NCBI RefSeq assembly: GCF_017877355.1
Contig: NZ_JAGIPR010000002.1
Location: 186,001 to 250,000 of the forward strand
DNA length: 64,000 nt
Direction of reading: 5' to 3'
From: Chryseobacterium jejuense
GTDB lineage: Bacteria; Bacteroidota; Bacteroidia; Flavobacteriales; Weeksellaceae
The position numbers were made by a program, and so were the translations under genes. Positions 9,266 through 18,244 of the stretch are shown piece by piece; the stretch's first letter is position 1, and each line of letters opens with the position of its first letter. The notes below the pieces were generated by a model that ran no database searches, was not told where the DNA came from, and saw only the letters and a program-made list of their open reading frames with translations.

Positions 9266-9730
9266 TCATTCGTTGCTTCTTTGTTCAAAATTTGTTTCTT
9301 GAGCCATAACTCTCACATATAATCCATTTGGAATTTCAATTGCTTTTTTAGAAGTTCTTTTCTTTCCAATAATTCCTAATCCCTCAATTCCATTTTCTGA
9401 GTATATCTTCATTTTTACAGGGTGGATTTTTTCATTAAACTTAATGGTATTAATTTCAATAAAGAGACGCCCGTCTTTTTCATTAGCAATCCCGGAAATT
9501 ACTTGATTTTTTTTGATTTCCATTCCTGAAATTATAAGAGGTTCAAGTAGAATAAAAGTTAATGTTCTTCCATTTTGCACTTGCCCTGAAGTAATTAATC
9601 TAGCTTTAACTTGCTTTTCTAGAGTTTCAACTTTTGAAGTTAAAAAATGTGTGGGGATTGTTTTAACTGGGGAAATTGCAAAACTTAAGCTTCCAGCCAT
9701 TAAACAGATTGTTAAAATTGTTTTTTTCAT
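9266..9730 (-). CDS. Secreted stand-alone TraM-like domain protein
   Basis: A 154-residue protein with a signal peptide (MKKTILTICLMAGSLSFA). The mature part resembles the C-terminal domain of Bacteroidetes conjugative-transposon TraM: a stretch like VKARLITSGQVQNGRTLTF, then LLEPLIISGMEIKKNQVISGIA, then IHPVKMKIYSENGIEGLGI. Full TraM has an N-terminal membrane anchor and a linker and forms part of the periplasmic mating channel. Here only the periplasmic domain remains. It could be a vestige, a competitor of a helper element's TraM, or an adaptor to a helper channel. Confidence 0.62.
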   Translation of the reverse strand: MKKTILTICLMAGSLSFAISPVKTIPTHFLTSKVETLEKQVKARLITSGQVQNGRTLTFILLEPLIISGMEIKKNQVISGIANEKDGRLFIEINTIKFNEKIHPVKMKIYSENGIEGLGIIGKKRTSKKAIEIPNGLYVRVMAQETNFEQRSNE

Positions 9731-9851
9731 ACTAATAACTTTTTGTGAATGTAAATTTTTTAAGTTTAAAAATCAATACCATTTATAAAGGATTATTTTT
9801 AAGAAAATTAGAATAGGAAATTCTTATTATATTTATTTCAAAATAGTAAAT

Positions 9852-10538
9852 ATGAAAAATATTATTAAAACACTGAGGATTATATTGATGCTTCCTTTTA
9901 TATTTTTGCGAATGGTAATTGCAGCCATAATTTTAATAATAAAGTCGATAGCTCGTAGAATTCTGAAAAATGAATTTGAGGATGATCAGAAGTTTTTGGA
10001 AATTTCTGATCATAAGAGAACCGAACTGTATAAAGAGAATGAAATATTGATAGAAAGAAATAAACAGTTGTCTAAAAGGCTTGAACGCTTGAAGTATATT
10101 ATTGAAAAAGATAATAATTCAAAAACTGAAGTTTCTTTAACTAAAAATGGTGAAATAGTTTTAATAACTTATTCTCAGATAAATATTTTTGATAAAATTT
10201 GTTTGTCAGGCGAAAATGGAGATGGTAAATCTTGGGATTGTGTAATGAGTTTTAAGAATTATGGCAGTGAAATTAAGATTGCTGACTTTGTAACCAAAAA
10301 TGATTCAGAAAATAAAGGCTATGGCAGGGCTTTAATGAATTTTGTTATTGCGGAGGCAAAAAGAAAGAATATTAAATGTATAACAGGAGATCTTTCAAGT
10401 GTTGATTCTGACAGCTATGAATGGCTAATTCCGTTTTATGAATCATTTGGTTTTGATTGTATATTGTTTAATGATGATAAAAAAATAAGGGGAAGTATAA
10501 GACTAATGCTGGAGAGTCCTATAAAAAAGGTGAGTTAA
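9852..10538 (+). CDS. Membrane-anchored GNAT-like acetyltransferase
   Basis: A 228-residue protein: one hydrophobic N-terminal segment (about residues 8-35), a charged coiled coil (about 45-90), and a C-terminal GNAT fold. The acetyl-CoA loop reads SENKGYGRALMNF, followed by the helix FVIAEAKRKN and the closing strand IPFYESFGFDCILF. Substrate unknown. The domain order (membrane anchor, coiled coil, acyltransferase) is unusual. It lies in the cargo part of the element between convergent genes. Confidence 0.68.
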   Translation: MKNIIKTLRIILMLPFIFLRMVIAAIILIIKSIARRILKNEFEDDQKFLEISDHKRTELYKENEILIERNKQLSKRLERLKYIIEKDNNSKTEVSLTKNGEIVLITYSQINIFDKICLSGENGDGKSWDCVMSFKNYGSEIKIADFVTKNDSENKGYGRALMNFVIAEAKRKNIKCITGDLSSVDSDSYEWLIPFYESFGFDCILFNDDKKIRGSIRLMLESPIKKVS

Positions 10539-10572
10539 AAATTAAAATTGTATAAGTTTTTAAACAGTTCTG

Positions 10573-11412
10573 TTAGTATTGGGCGGTATCAATACTAATA
10601 TAATCGTAAAACTTTTCAAATCCGATTTTTTGACAAAGAATATTTGATTCGAGAATGTCGGCATCTGTCATTAGGTATATAGTTTTTTGCTGATTTAATA
10701 ATAGATTAGAACAGTAACTTAAAAGTATTTGTCCATACCCTTTGTTACGGGATGATTTATTAGTAAATAATATCCCTGGACTTGAATCTTTTATAGAACA
10801 AAAGGAAATGATACTATTATCTGTTATATCGTTAATAGTGAAAATTTCATCTGATAAGATTAAGTCATTAATTCGCATATACATATCTTGAATTGTCTTG
10901 TCATTGTTGCCCTTATATTCTTCATGATAATACATTTGAAGCATTTTAGCCAATTCAGGAACTCTTTCAAAACCAGGTCTTTGAATATTGTAGGTTGAAT
11001 AATCAAATTCTTTTACTGAAGAGCTTTTATAGAAGCTTCTTTTTTTTCCTATTTGATAATCTTTTATTTTTGCTTTATCAAGGATCTCAAGAATTAATTT
11101 TGAAGTTCCGGAAATAAAAGAGTGATTTTCTATATCAAAATCAAATGCTACTAAAATCTCATTTATTTGGTTTGCATCCCAGTTGCTACCATAGATTGAA
11201 ACTAAACGATCTGTATTCACTATAATGATCCATTTTGAAGGATCATTGTTATCGACATTGACTAAAGAGTCTGAATAAATTTGTTCGTAACCATTTAAAA
11301 CAGATTCTAATTGATTCTGTAAGTAAGTGTATTGATAGAGCGATTTATCTGCAAAATTTTGATTAAGGAAATCCCTGAAAAAGGATGGGTTATCATTTGC
11401 TATATAGTTCAT
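10573..11412 (-). CDS. GNAT family N-acetyltransferase
   Basis: A 279-residue protein. The C-terminal third carries a GNAT acetyl-CoA motif (RNKGYGQILLSYCSNLLL) and the typical ending NILCQKIGFEKFYDY. The N-terminal 150 residues are not recognised but also look alpha/beta, and may be a second, degenerate acyltransferase fold. It is a second GNAT-type gene in the element cargo and not closely similar to the neighbour at 9852. The gene faces the opposite way to the mob operon. Confidence 0.72.
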   Translation of the reverse strand: MNYIANDNPSFFRDFLNQNFADKSLYQYTYLQNQLESVLNGYEQIYSDSLVNVDNNDPSKWIIIVNTDRLVSIYGSNWDANQINEILVAFDFDIENHSFISGTSKLILEILDKAKIKDYQIGKKRSFYKSSSVKEFDYSTYNIQRPGFERVPELAKMLQMYYHEEYKGNNDKTIQDMYMRINDLILSDEIFTINDITDNSIISFCSIKDSSPGILFTNKSSRNKGYGQILLSYCSNLLLNQQKTIYLMTDADILESNILCQKIGFEKFYDYISIDTAQY

Positions 11413-11503
11413 TTATAATATGTTTATTTCAAAAATACAATATTTTTGTTGGTAGAAAATATTATTAAGCTAAGGAAAATAAAAAAATTACTAACAACAT
11501 TTA

Positions 11504-12268
11504 TTATCTTTCATTAAAAAGATTATATCTAAAATCTAAATCCTCCATTTTGTTAATCTTAACTAACGAAGATAAATTCATGCTATTTTTATTATTTGAT
11601 ACAATTTCATTATTGTAATTGTTGATATGGAAATCCTGCATGAATACATTTGTGTGAAGCAGATATGTATATCCTCCATAATAAAACTCATATAATCTAT
11701 ACTTTTCATGTAATTCTATATGTGGTTGCATGAAATGGAGTTGAGGGTTATCAAGATGTTCCTGATCGATAAATAGTATAGGTTGTAAAGGTTTCAAATA
11801 ATATAAAGGGATATCATTCAAATTATATCGAGCAAACTCTCTGATAAAATTAAATTCTTCTGAATGAGAATCTCCACATATTCGTTCTCGTTCTTCTAAA
11901 AATATTTTATATATACCACGTTTGAAACTTCTTGCAAAGTTTTCTTGGAATTTGCTTTGAAATTTATATTTCACTCTAATACCAATCTTACGTTGCTCAA
12001 GATTAACCTTAAAATATTCTGAAGTAAATCTTTTGTAAGAACGGATATTTTTTTTATCCGAAATTAAAAACCTTGATAAGTTGAATATCTCCTTAATTGA
12101 TAAATCTACTGAGGGCTGAAAGCTTTGCTTTTTTCCGAATGCAAAGTTACAATCATCACAAACATTTAAACAAATATTTTTTCCTCCTACTGATTGTGGA
12201 AAAGTATGTGCTATAGTATTAAAGTTTGTATTATTATCGTTTCGGCTACACCAAATGCATATCTTCAT
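11504..12268 (-). CDS. HNH endonuclease-domain protein
   Basis: A 254-residue protein. The first 50 residues carry an HNH/zinc-ribbon nuclease pattern: CIWC near the start, then AHTFPQSVGG, then CDDCNFAFGK, giving two CxxC metal knuckles around the catalytic His region. The remaining 200 residues are unrecognised. HNH proteins of this layout occur as restriction or defence nucleases and as phage or element cargo. It is the last gene before the tRNA-Leu and is transcribed away from it. Confidence 0.72.
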   Translation of the reverse strand: MKICIWCSRNDNNTNFNTIAHTFPQSVGGKNICLNVCDDCNFAFGKKQSFQPSVDLSIKEIFNLSRFLISDKKNIRSYKRFTSEYFKVNLEQRKIGIRVKYKFQSKFQENFARSFKRGIYKIFLEERERICGDSHSEEFNFIREFARYNLNDIPLYYLKPLQPILFIDQEHLDNPQLHFMQPHIELHEKYRLYEFYYGGYTYLLHTNVFMQDFHINNYNNEIVSNNKNSMNLSSLVKINKMEDLDFRYNLFNER

Positions 12269-12466
12269 ATATAGTTGTAGTTTGGACTTTTATTGGATTA
12301 ATTTTTCAATTGAGATCAATTAAGCTAAGATACAAAATAAAGAGAAGTACTTTGTTTAGTATAATATTAAAAAGAACTAATAATAATTCTAGGGAAAATA
12401 AATTAGTTAACGATATTATTAACAGTAGTTAAAAAAAACAATCCCCTTTTTGATCCCCTAAAAATC

Positions 12467-12504
12467 AAAAACCTCTGAAAATCAAATGATTTCAGAGGTT
12501 TTTT
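12467..12504. terminator. Bidirectional terminator next to tRNA-Leu
   Basis: AAAACCTCTGAAA pairs with TTTCAGAGGTTTT, with a one-base bulge and a short ATCA/TGAT extension. It begins 2 bp past the tRNA 3' end and would end the tRNA transcript on the minus strand. It also marks the region where an integrated element would join the chromosome. Confidence 0.75.
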
Positions 12505-12505
12505 G

Positions 12506-12585
12506 TACCCAGGACCGGGATCGAACCGGTACTCCTAAGAACTGGTGTTTGAGACCAGCGCGTCTACCAATTCCGCCACCTGGGC
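12506..12585 (-). tRNA. tRNA-Leu (anticodon CAA)
   Basis: An 80-nt gene on the minus strand. The acceptor stem is GCCCAGG/CCTGGGT with discriminator A. The anticodon stem CTGGT/ACCAG closes a 7-nt loop with CAA at the anticodon position. The T arm is CCGG-TTCGATC-CCGG, and there is the long variable region expected for Leu. No CCA is encoded. It lies at the right edge of the AT-rich element; tRNA-Leu 3' ends are known targets of Bacteroidota NBU-type integrases, so this may be the attachment site. Confidence 0.95.
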
Positions 12586-12678
12586 TTGATGTTTACTTCA
12601 AACGTGATGTTTGTTTCAAATTGGTGTGCAAATATAGGAACTTTTTTCAATGTTCAAAAGCTTTTTGAAAAAAAAGTT

Positions 12679-13446
12679 TTAAAAATTTATCTCCAAACCA
12701 TCGTAGGCAAGGTGCATTCCGGGTGGAAGTAGTTTATCTTCAATATCATGCACCCCTAAATGATGACTGATGTGAGTTAAAAATAATTTTTTAGGTTGTA
12801 GTTCTTCAAACAGTTTGATAACATCGGGAAGGATAAAATGAGCCGGATGGGGATCAAATTTCCTGATACAGTTTAAAATCAGGACATCCAGATTCTTTAA
12901 TTTTTCCTTTTCAGTGTCAGAAATAAAACCTGCATCTGTAATATAAGCCAGGTTTTTAAACTTATATCCAAAGACACTTATTTTAAAATGAATCACCTCA
13001 ATAGGGGTAATTTCTGTATCTAAAACATGGAATGGCTTATTTTCAATCTCATGAAGCTCAAAAGCCGGCGCACCGGGATATCTTACATCTGTAAAAGCGT
13101 AAGGAAAACGGTTTTTAATCTCATGCGCGACTCTTGAATAACAGTAGAGTGGAACATCCTTTCCGCTTTTAAAAATAAGCGGACGCATGTCGTCAAGCCC
13201 GATTACATGATCGTTGTGTTCATGGGTAATCAGTGCGAGATCTACAGTATGTTCATGATTAGTAAGCATTTGTTGCCGGAAATCCGGACCGCAATCTATG
13301 AGTATTTTTTTATTTTCATCCGTAGTTACCATTACGGAAGAGCGAAGACGTTTGTCTTTTGGATTTTCGGAAATACACACCTCGCAGGTGCAGCCAATAA
13401 CAGGCACACCCTGGGAAGTACCGGTTCCTAAAAATTTCAACTTCAT
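12679..13446 (-). CDS. PhnP-like MBL-fold metallo-hydrolase
   Basis: A 255-residue cytosolic protein of the metallo-beta-lactamase fold. It starts with the FLGTGTSQGVP strand, has a CTCEVC zinc-knuckle segment as in PhnP phosphodiesterases, the metal motif THEHNDHVIG, and later ligands in YITDAGF and FLTHISHHLG. PhnP-type enzymes hydrolyse cyclic phosphodiesters of ribose; in Bacteroidota the substrate is usually not known. It is a single gene reading away from the next. Confidence 0.88.
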   Translation of the reverse strand: MKLKFLGTGTSQGVPVIGCTCEVCISENPKDKRLRSSVMVTTDENKKILIDCGPDFRQQMLTNHEHTVDLALITHEHNDHVIGLDDMRPLIFKSGKDVPLYCYSRVAHEIKNRFPYAFTDVRYPGAPAFELHEIENKPFHVLDTEITPIEVIHFKISVFGYKFKNLAYITDAGFISDTEKEKLKNLDVLILNCIRKFDPHPAHFILPDVIKLFEELQPKKLFLTHISHHLGVHDIEDKLLPPGMHLAYDGLEINF

Positions 13447-13500
13447 TTTGTTTTGAGGTTGGTTTAATTTTGGTAAATTTACAAAAAATTTAATGTCCTA

Positions 13501-14928
13501 ATGTATCAGAAACTAACTCCTAAACAAAAAGCATTAACAATTAATCTAGATCCTACTATTTATGGTACTTTCGCAGAAATTGGAGCAGGGCAGGAGACTG
13601 TTCGTCACTTTTTTAGAGCAGGGGGAGCTTCCGGTACGATTGCTAAGGCGATGTCTGCTTATGACAAAGATTTTAGTGATGCCATCTACGGAAAAGAAGT
13701 AAAAAACAGGTATGTTACCCAAAATAGACTTCGTAAAATGCTCCGCTATGAAGTAGCATTAATCGAAGAGAGAATTTCAAGGGATAACAATCCGGACAGA
13801 AAATTCTTTTCCTACGCCAATACAGTAACCACCATCAACTTCGACAAAACAGTAAAAGGCCACGGCTGGGTAGGAATCCGTTTTCAGACTAAAGAAAATG
13901 AAGATTACAATGAGATCGTTATCCATGTGAAATTCAACGAGAATGATGCTACTTTGCAACAGGAAACGTTGGGTAATCTTGGGGTAAACCTTATTTTCGG
14001 AGCTTTTAATTACTTTGATAATCCAAGAACTTTAGTAGAATCTTTATACGATGATGTGGCAAAAGACAACCTTGAGATTGATATGATCGATTTCAGTGGT
14101 CCTGCTTTTGAATATGTAGACAACAGACTGATGTCTCTTCAGTTAGTGAAGAATGGTATGACTGATGCGGTGATCTTCAACTCTCAGGGGAACAATATGC
14201 TTCCGGCAGATGTTTTATACAAGAAAAACATCTTTGCGGTAAGAGGAAGTTTCAGACCTGTAACGAAAGTAAATATTGATATGCTTCAGAACGGAATGGA
14301 TATGTTCCTGAAAGATGCCATCTGTACCCATGAAGAAACAGAAGTTCTTATTGAAATTACCATTTCCAATTTGAGAGCAGATGGAGATATTGATGAAAGA
14401 GACTTTCTGGATAGAGTAGATATTCTGGGTAAATTAGGATATACTGTTATTATTTCAAACTTCTCGGAATACTATAGACTGATTGATTATTTCGCATCTT
14501 ATACAAGTGGAAATATCGGGGTTGCAATGGGAGTAAACAACCTGTTGATGGTATTTGATGAGAAATACTATAAAAACCTTTCAGGAGGGATTCTTGAAGC
14601 ATTCGGTAAATTTTTCCGAAACGGGATGAGGGTATATCTGTATCCTTACAAAGATCCTGAAACTCATCAGCTATTGAATTCTACCAATCTTAAAGTAGAA
14701 GAAAACCTTAAGGAATTGTATAAATATTTCATGCGTAATAATCGTATTGTAGATATTACAAACTACAATCCTGAGTTTTTAGAAATCTACTCAAGAGAGA
14801 TTTTAAGAAAAATAGCATGTTGCATTAAAGGCTGGGAAACTCAGGTTCCGGAAGGTGTAGCAGAAATGATTAAAGAGCGTGGAATGTTCGGATATAAAGA
14901 AGAACTTCCTTTAAAACAATTCTCTTAA
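13501..14928 (+). CDS. Conserved uncharacterised cytosolic protein (475 aa)
   Basis: The sequence (LTINLDPTIYGTFAEIGAGQETVRHFFRAGGASG...) belongs to a conserved family common in Bacteroidota. I recall it often carrying the label 'TonB-dependent receptor', which the sequence does not support: there is no signal peptide, plug or barrel. It looks like a soluble alpha/beta protein with conserved GAGQE and RAGGASGTIAKAMSAYD segments. The GAF-domain gene follows after 13 bp, so the two may be one operon. Function unknown. Confidence 0.8.
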   Translation: MYQKLTPKQKALTINLDPTIYGTFAEIGAGQETVRHFFRAGGASGTIAKAMSAYDKDFSDAIYGKEVKNRYVTQNRLRKMLRYEVALIEERISRDNNPDRKFFSYANTVTTINFDKTVKGHGWVGIRFQTKENEDYNEIVIHVKFNENDATLQQETLGNLGVNLIFGAFNYFDNPRTLVESLYDDVAKDNLEIDMIDFSGPAFEYVDNRLMSLQLVKNGMTDAVIFNSQGNNMLPADVLYKKNIFAVRGSFRPVTKVNIDMLQNGMDMFLKDAICTHEETEVLIEITISNLRADGDIDERDFLDRVDILGKLGYTVIISNFSEYYRLIDYFASYTSGNIGVAMGVNNLLMVFDEKYYKNLSGGILEAFGKFFRNGMRVYLYPYKDPETHQLLNSTNLKVEENLKELYKYFMRNNRIVDITNYNPEFLEIYSREILRKIACCIKGWETQVPEGVAEMIKERGMFGYKEELPLKQFS

Positions 14929-14941
14929 AAATATTAATATA

Positions 14942-15391
14942 ATGTCAGAATTAAAGAAAAGACTTTCCTCTATTCTTGAAAGTCCAAAACATAATACAGA
15001 AGAGAAGCTTGAAAAAGTTTGCCACCTGCTAGATCAGGAAATCTCTTATTTTAACTGGACAGGTTTCTATTTTAAAAATGGAGATAAAGATGAATTGATC
15101 TTAGGTCCCTATGTTGGAGCTCCAACAGATCATACCATTATCCCTTACGGAAAAGGAATTTGCGGTCAGGTAGCCATTTCCAATGAAACATTTGTAGTGC
15201 CTGATGTGCATGAAGAAAGCAATTATTTAAGCTGTTCAATTGATACTAAAGCTGAAATTGTAGTTCCAATCTTTAAAGACGGGAAAAACATCGGTCAGAT
15301 TGATATTGATTCTCACACGATTGATCCTTTTACGGCTGAAGACAGAGAATTACTGGAATGGCTTTGTAATGAAGTTTCCAAGATTTTGTAA
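14942..15391 (+). CDS. GAF-domain protein, free methionine-(R)-sulfoxide reductase family
   Basis: A 149-residue GAF domain with the fRMsr signature: FNWTGFYF, LGPYVGAP, PYGKGICGQVA, VPDVHEESNYLSCS and AEIVVPI. fRMsr enzymes reduce free methionine-R-sulfoxide using cysteines. The Cys in GICG and the catalytic-type Cys in YLSCS are present. The first Cys of the E. coli enzyme (in its ...PACxxI-like segment) is replaced here by DHTII, so the resolving chemistry may differ. It is probably co-transcribed with the upstream gene and followed by a terminator. Confidence 0.82.
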   Translation: MSELKKRLSSILESPKHNTEEKLEKVCHLLDQEISYFNWTGFYFKNGDKDELILGPYVGAPTDHTIIPYGKGICGQVAISNETFVVPDVHEESNYLSCSIDTKAEIVVPIFKDGKNIGQIDIDSHTIDPFTAEDRELLEWLCNEVSKIL

Positions 15392-15408
15392 TCAAATTCA
15401 AAAGAATA

Positions 15409-15435
15409 AAACTCCGGCTCTTATGACCGGAGTTT
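15409..15435. terminator. Terminator between convergent GAF and cupin genes
   Basis: AAACTCCGG and CCGGAGTTT form a perfect 9-bp stem around a 9-nt loop. It serves both converging genes. Confidence 0.8.
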
Positions 15436-15442
15436 CTTATTT

Positions 15443-15910
15443 TTATGGATTGTTGGTCGTGATAACAAACATGATTAAAGGTTCATTACCTGTATTTTCG
15501 ATAGAATGATAACCTATAGAACTAATAGCTGTAATATCTCCTTTCTGAAGTTTTTTTGTACGAATTGGCCCGTCTGTTCCGGTTCTTTCACGATATTCTC
15601 CGGTTCCATGTACAACCACATACAATTCTTCTTCATTTCTTTCATTGTGAGTATGAAACCCGGATTCATCACCCTTGTTCAGTAGAACCATATAAGCAGC
15701 CAGACGATTATTAGCCAGTTCCTTCTGTTCGAACATCTGTATCATATGCACAGTTCCGTTTCCACCATACATGTTTTCGCGTTTATCGATGCGTGTGAAG
15801 GCTCGTTCATCCTTTCCAAATGGCATTACGTAAAGGTGAATGTATTTTGAAACCTCTCGTATAACGTGCTCAAATTCTGCTCCTTCAGATAATATAACAG
15901 TAACGGACAT
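15443..15910 (-). CDS. Cupin-domain protein
   Basis: A 155-residue single-domain cupin. Motif 1 (ESGFHTHNERNEEELYVVVHGTGEY) has two His and a Glu as metal ligands; motif 2 (GDITAISSIGYHSIENTGNEPL) has the third His. No signal peptide. Cupins of this kind act as small metal-dependent enzymes or sugar-binding proteins; nothing indicates the substrate. It stands alone. Confidence 0.82.
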   Translation of the reverse strand: MSVTVILSEGAEFEHVIREVSKYIHLYVMPFGKDERAFTRIDKRENMYGGNGTVHMIQMFEQKELANNRLAAYMVLLNKGDESGFHTHNERNEEELYVVVHGTGEYRERTGTDGPIRTKKLQKGDITAISSIGYHSIENTGNEPLIMFVITTNNP

Positions 15911-15999
15911 ATGTTTTTTGTATTAATTCAGATCAATGTACCAAAAATTATAGGATAAGACAAGGAGTAATTTTTATGAGAGATTTTTTCTATTAAAAA

Positions 16000-16737
16000 T
16001 CATATCTGCATAGCATGTATTTCTGCCAGTAATTCTTTAAAGTAATGCTCACATTTCGCAATATGAGTTCCATACCAGGAAAACGCTTCTCCATCCACAA
16101 TCATAATCTTTTTTTCAGGATAGAAAGCCCGCAGCTCTTCAATATGCTTCTCTTTGAAAGGGAACGGCTCAGAAGATAGCATAATCACATCAGCTTTCTC
16201 CAGATCTTCAGTAGTAATTTCCGGGTATCGTGTTTTGTCTTTAAAAATATTTTCAAAGCCTATTTCCGTCAGTATTCTATGAATGAATGTATCTGAACCA
16301 ATCGTCATATATGGGTTTTTCCAAATGAGATAGGCGGCTTTTACAGGATTCTCAAGCTTAGCCTGATTAAGCATTTCGTAGATTTTAAGATTGAAAAGTT
16401 GGGCTCTTTCTTCCTTTCCCAGAAGCTTTCCCAGACTTTTAAGCAGATAATAATTATCTTCAATAGTTTCTACATTGGTAACTATAACCCTGAAGTCATC
16501 CATTAAAGCTTCCACCTGTTCTTTGATATTTTCCTCTTTATTGGCAAGGATTATGTCCGGCTGTAGCGCTTTAATTTTTTCAATATTGATATTTTTTGTT
16601 CCCCCAATGATAGGAACATTTTTTATCCTTTCTTCGGGATGGATACAGAATTTTGTTCGTCCGATAACTTCATTTTCCGTAAGGCCTAAATCAAATAGCG
16701 CCTCTGTAATAGAGGGTACAAGTGAAACGATTTTCAT
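16000..16737 (-). CDS. Helical-backbone metal receptor (BtuF-like substrate-binding protein)
   Basis: A 245-residue protein that begins directly with the mature fold of vitamin B12/iron-siderophore binding proteins (IVSLVPSITEALFDLGL, then VIGRTKFCIHP, then PDIILANKEEN). The long linking helix and the second lobe (YMTIGSDTFIHRILTEIGFENIF) follow. There is no signal peptide or lipobox, so the protein should be cytosolic unless its start lies elsewhere. No permease or ATPase gene is adjacent. It may bind a metal complex inside the cell or use an unseen partner. Confidence 0.83.
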   Translation of the reverse strand: MKIVSLVPSITEALFDLGLTENEVIGRTKFCIHPEERIKNVPIIGGTKNINIEKIKALQPDIILANKEENIKEQVEALMDDFRVIVTNVETIEDNYYLLKSLGKLLGKEERAQLFNLKIYEMLNQAKLENPVKAAYLIWKNPYMTIGSDTFIHRILTEIGFENIFKDKTRYPEITTEDLEKADVIMLSSEPFPFKEKHIEELRAFYPEKKIMIVDGEAFSWYGTHIAKCEHYFKELLAEIHAMQI

Positions 16738-16763
16738 ATTGGCATTTTAGATGATGCCTAAAA

Positions 16764-18110
16764 TTACAAAAGTTTTCCGGTTAAGAAAAGTCCGGCTACC
16801 GTAAAATAGATGATTAATCCTGTAACATCCACTAATGTCGCTACAAATGGAGCTGAAGATGTGGCAGGGTCAAGATTTAATTTCTTTAAAACAAATGGAA
16901 TCATAGAACCTGATAAAGTTCCCCATAGTACAATAGCAATCAGGGAAACAGAAACACTCAATCCTACATATACCCAATATTGGCCATAATCGAAAAGACC
17001 AATCTTTTGCCAGAGCATAATCCTGATAAATCCAATGACACCTAAAATAGCGCCCAGACACAAGCCGGAAATGATCTCCTTTTTCATAACGTACCACCAG
17101 TCTTTCAGATTGATCTCCTGAAGGGCCATAGCACGGATAATCAAGGTTGCGGCCTGAGATCCAGAGTTTCCACCACTGGAAATAATCAATGGAACAAATA
17201 AGGCAAGAACAACAGCTTTTTCAATTTCTTTATCAAAATATCCCATTGCTGAAGCAGTCAGCATTTCAGAAACGAATAAAATAATCAGCCATGTTGCTCT
17301 TTTTTTAATCATTTCTGTCCATGAAGTTTGAGTATAGGGAAGGTCTAACGCTTCCAATCCCCCGAACTTCTGAATATCTTCGGTATTTTGCTGTTCAATC
17401 TGGTCAAGAATGTCATCAATTGTTACAATTCCTACCAGAACGCCAGCTTCTGTGATAATAGGAAGGGCTCCACGATCATATTTCTCGAAATACGTTACGG
17501 CATCCTCTTTAGATGTTGTAGTGGTAATGGCAACAAAATGATTGTCTGTCATATCAGAAACCAAAGTATCTTCCTCTTCCAATAATAAAGTTCCGATGGC
17601 AAGGTCGTCAATCAGGCGGTTTCTTTCATCCACTACATACAGATAGTTCATGGTTTCCACCTTTCTTCCTACCTTTTTAATTTGTTGAAGGCATCTTTTT
17701 ACAGTCCATTCCTTACGGATTTGGATATAATAAGGCGTCATCAGACGGGCAATGGAATCAGAATTATAGCCCAATAGCTTCAAGGCAATCCTTCTTTCCT
17801 GTGGGTTAAGATGATTGATGGAATATTTAATCAGCTCATCAGGAAAGTCCTCAAAAAGGGAAGTCCTGTCATCAGGAGTCATTGCATTCAAAATTTCGGA
17901 AACCTCGTCACTTCCGATACTTCTGATTGTATCTTCTTGGAAATCAGGGTCGAGGTGGGAAAATACCTCTGCTTTGTACTCTTTTGGAACCTTCAGGAAC
18001 GCAAGCAGCCGCTCGTCAGCTGGAAGTTCGCTGAGAGTTTCGGCAATGTCGGCGGGATTGAAGATAAGTTCGTCTCTGGAGTTCAAAACGTGAATTTTTA
18101 GGATATGCAA
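16764..18110 (-). CDS. mgtE: Magnesium transporter MgtE
   Basis: A 448-residue protein of normal MgtE length. It has an N-terminal MgtE_N superhelical domain (about residues 20-125), two CBS domains (about 130-255; [14 protein letters not shown] and [21 protein letters not shown]), a plug helix, and a C-terminal domain of five membrane helices. The channel segment with the Mg2+ site shows [13 protein letters not shown] and AMALQEI. It imports Mg2+ across the inner membrane, gated by cytosolic Mg2+. The operon is a single gene. Confidence 0.95.
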   Translation of the reverse strand: MHILKIHVLNSRDELIFNPADIAETLSELPADERLLAFLKVPKEYKAEVFSHLDPDFQEDTIRSIGSDEVSEILNAMTPDDRTSLFEDFPDELIKYSINHLNPQERRIALKLLGYNSDSIARLMTPYYIQIRKEWTVKRCLQQIKKVGRKVETMNYLYVVDERNRLIDDLAIGTLLLEEEDTLVSDMTDNHFVAITTTTSKEDAVTYFEKYDRGALPIITEAGVLVGIVTIDDILDQIEQQNTEDIQKFGGLEALDLPYTQTSWTEMIKKRATWLIILFVSEMLTASAMGYFDKEIEKAVVLALFVPLIISSGGNSGSQAATLIIRAMALQEINLKDWWYVMKKEIISGLCLGAILGVIGFIRIMLWQKIGLFDYGQYWVYVGLSVSVSLIAIVLWGTLSGSMIPFVLKKLNLDPATSSAPFVATLVDVTGLIIYFTVAGLFLTGKLL

Positions 18111-18196
18111 AAATAATTCAAATTTTTAAGACTGAGTAATAAACTGGGAAATTTAAGGATTTATTAAAGTCTAAAACTTGAAAAACAGCATTAAAA

Positions 18197-18223
18197 AACA
18201 CCCACCGAAGCGGATGTTAAAAA
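18197..18223 (-). terminator. Terminator of the leftmost peptide unit
   Basis: An imperfect hairpin (AACATCCGC with a GTGGGTGTT-like arm on the minus strand) followed by a T run. It is located just after the disrupted peptide gene at 18245-18417. Confidence 0.5.
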
Positions 18224-18244
18224 TTAAATTTAAAAAATATCCTT

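Noticed and set aside
12226..12432. Short plus-strand frame near tRNA-Leu
   Set aside because: It begins inside the HNH gene on the other strand, has no domain, and ends in low-complexity AT-rich sequence.
13501..14928. TonB-dependent receptor
   Set aside because: A name I recall for this family, but there is no signal peptide, plug or barrel; it looks cytosolic.
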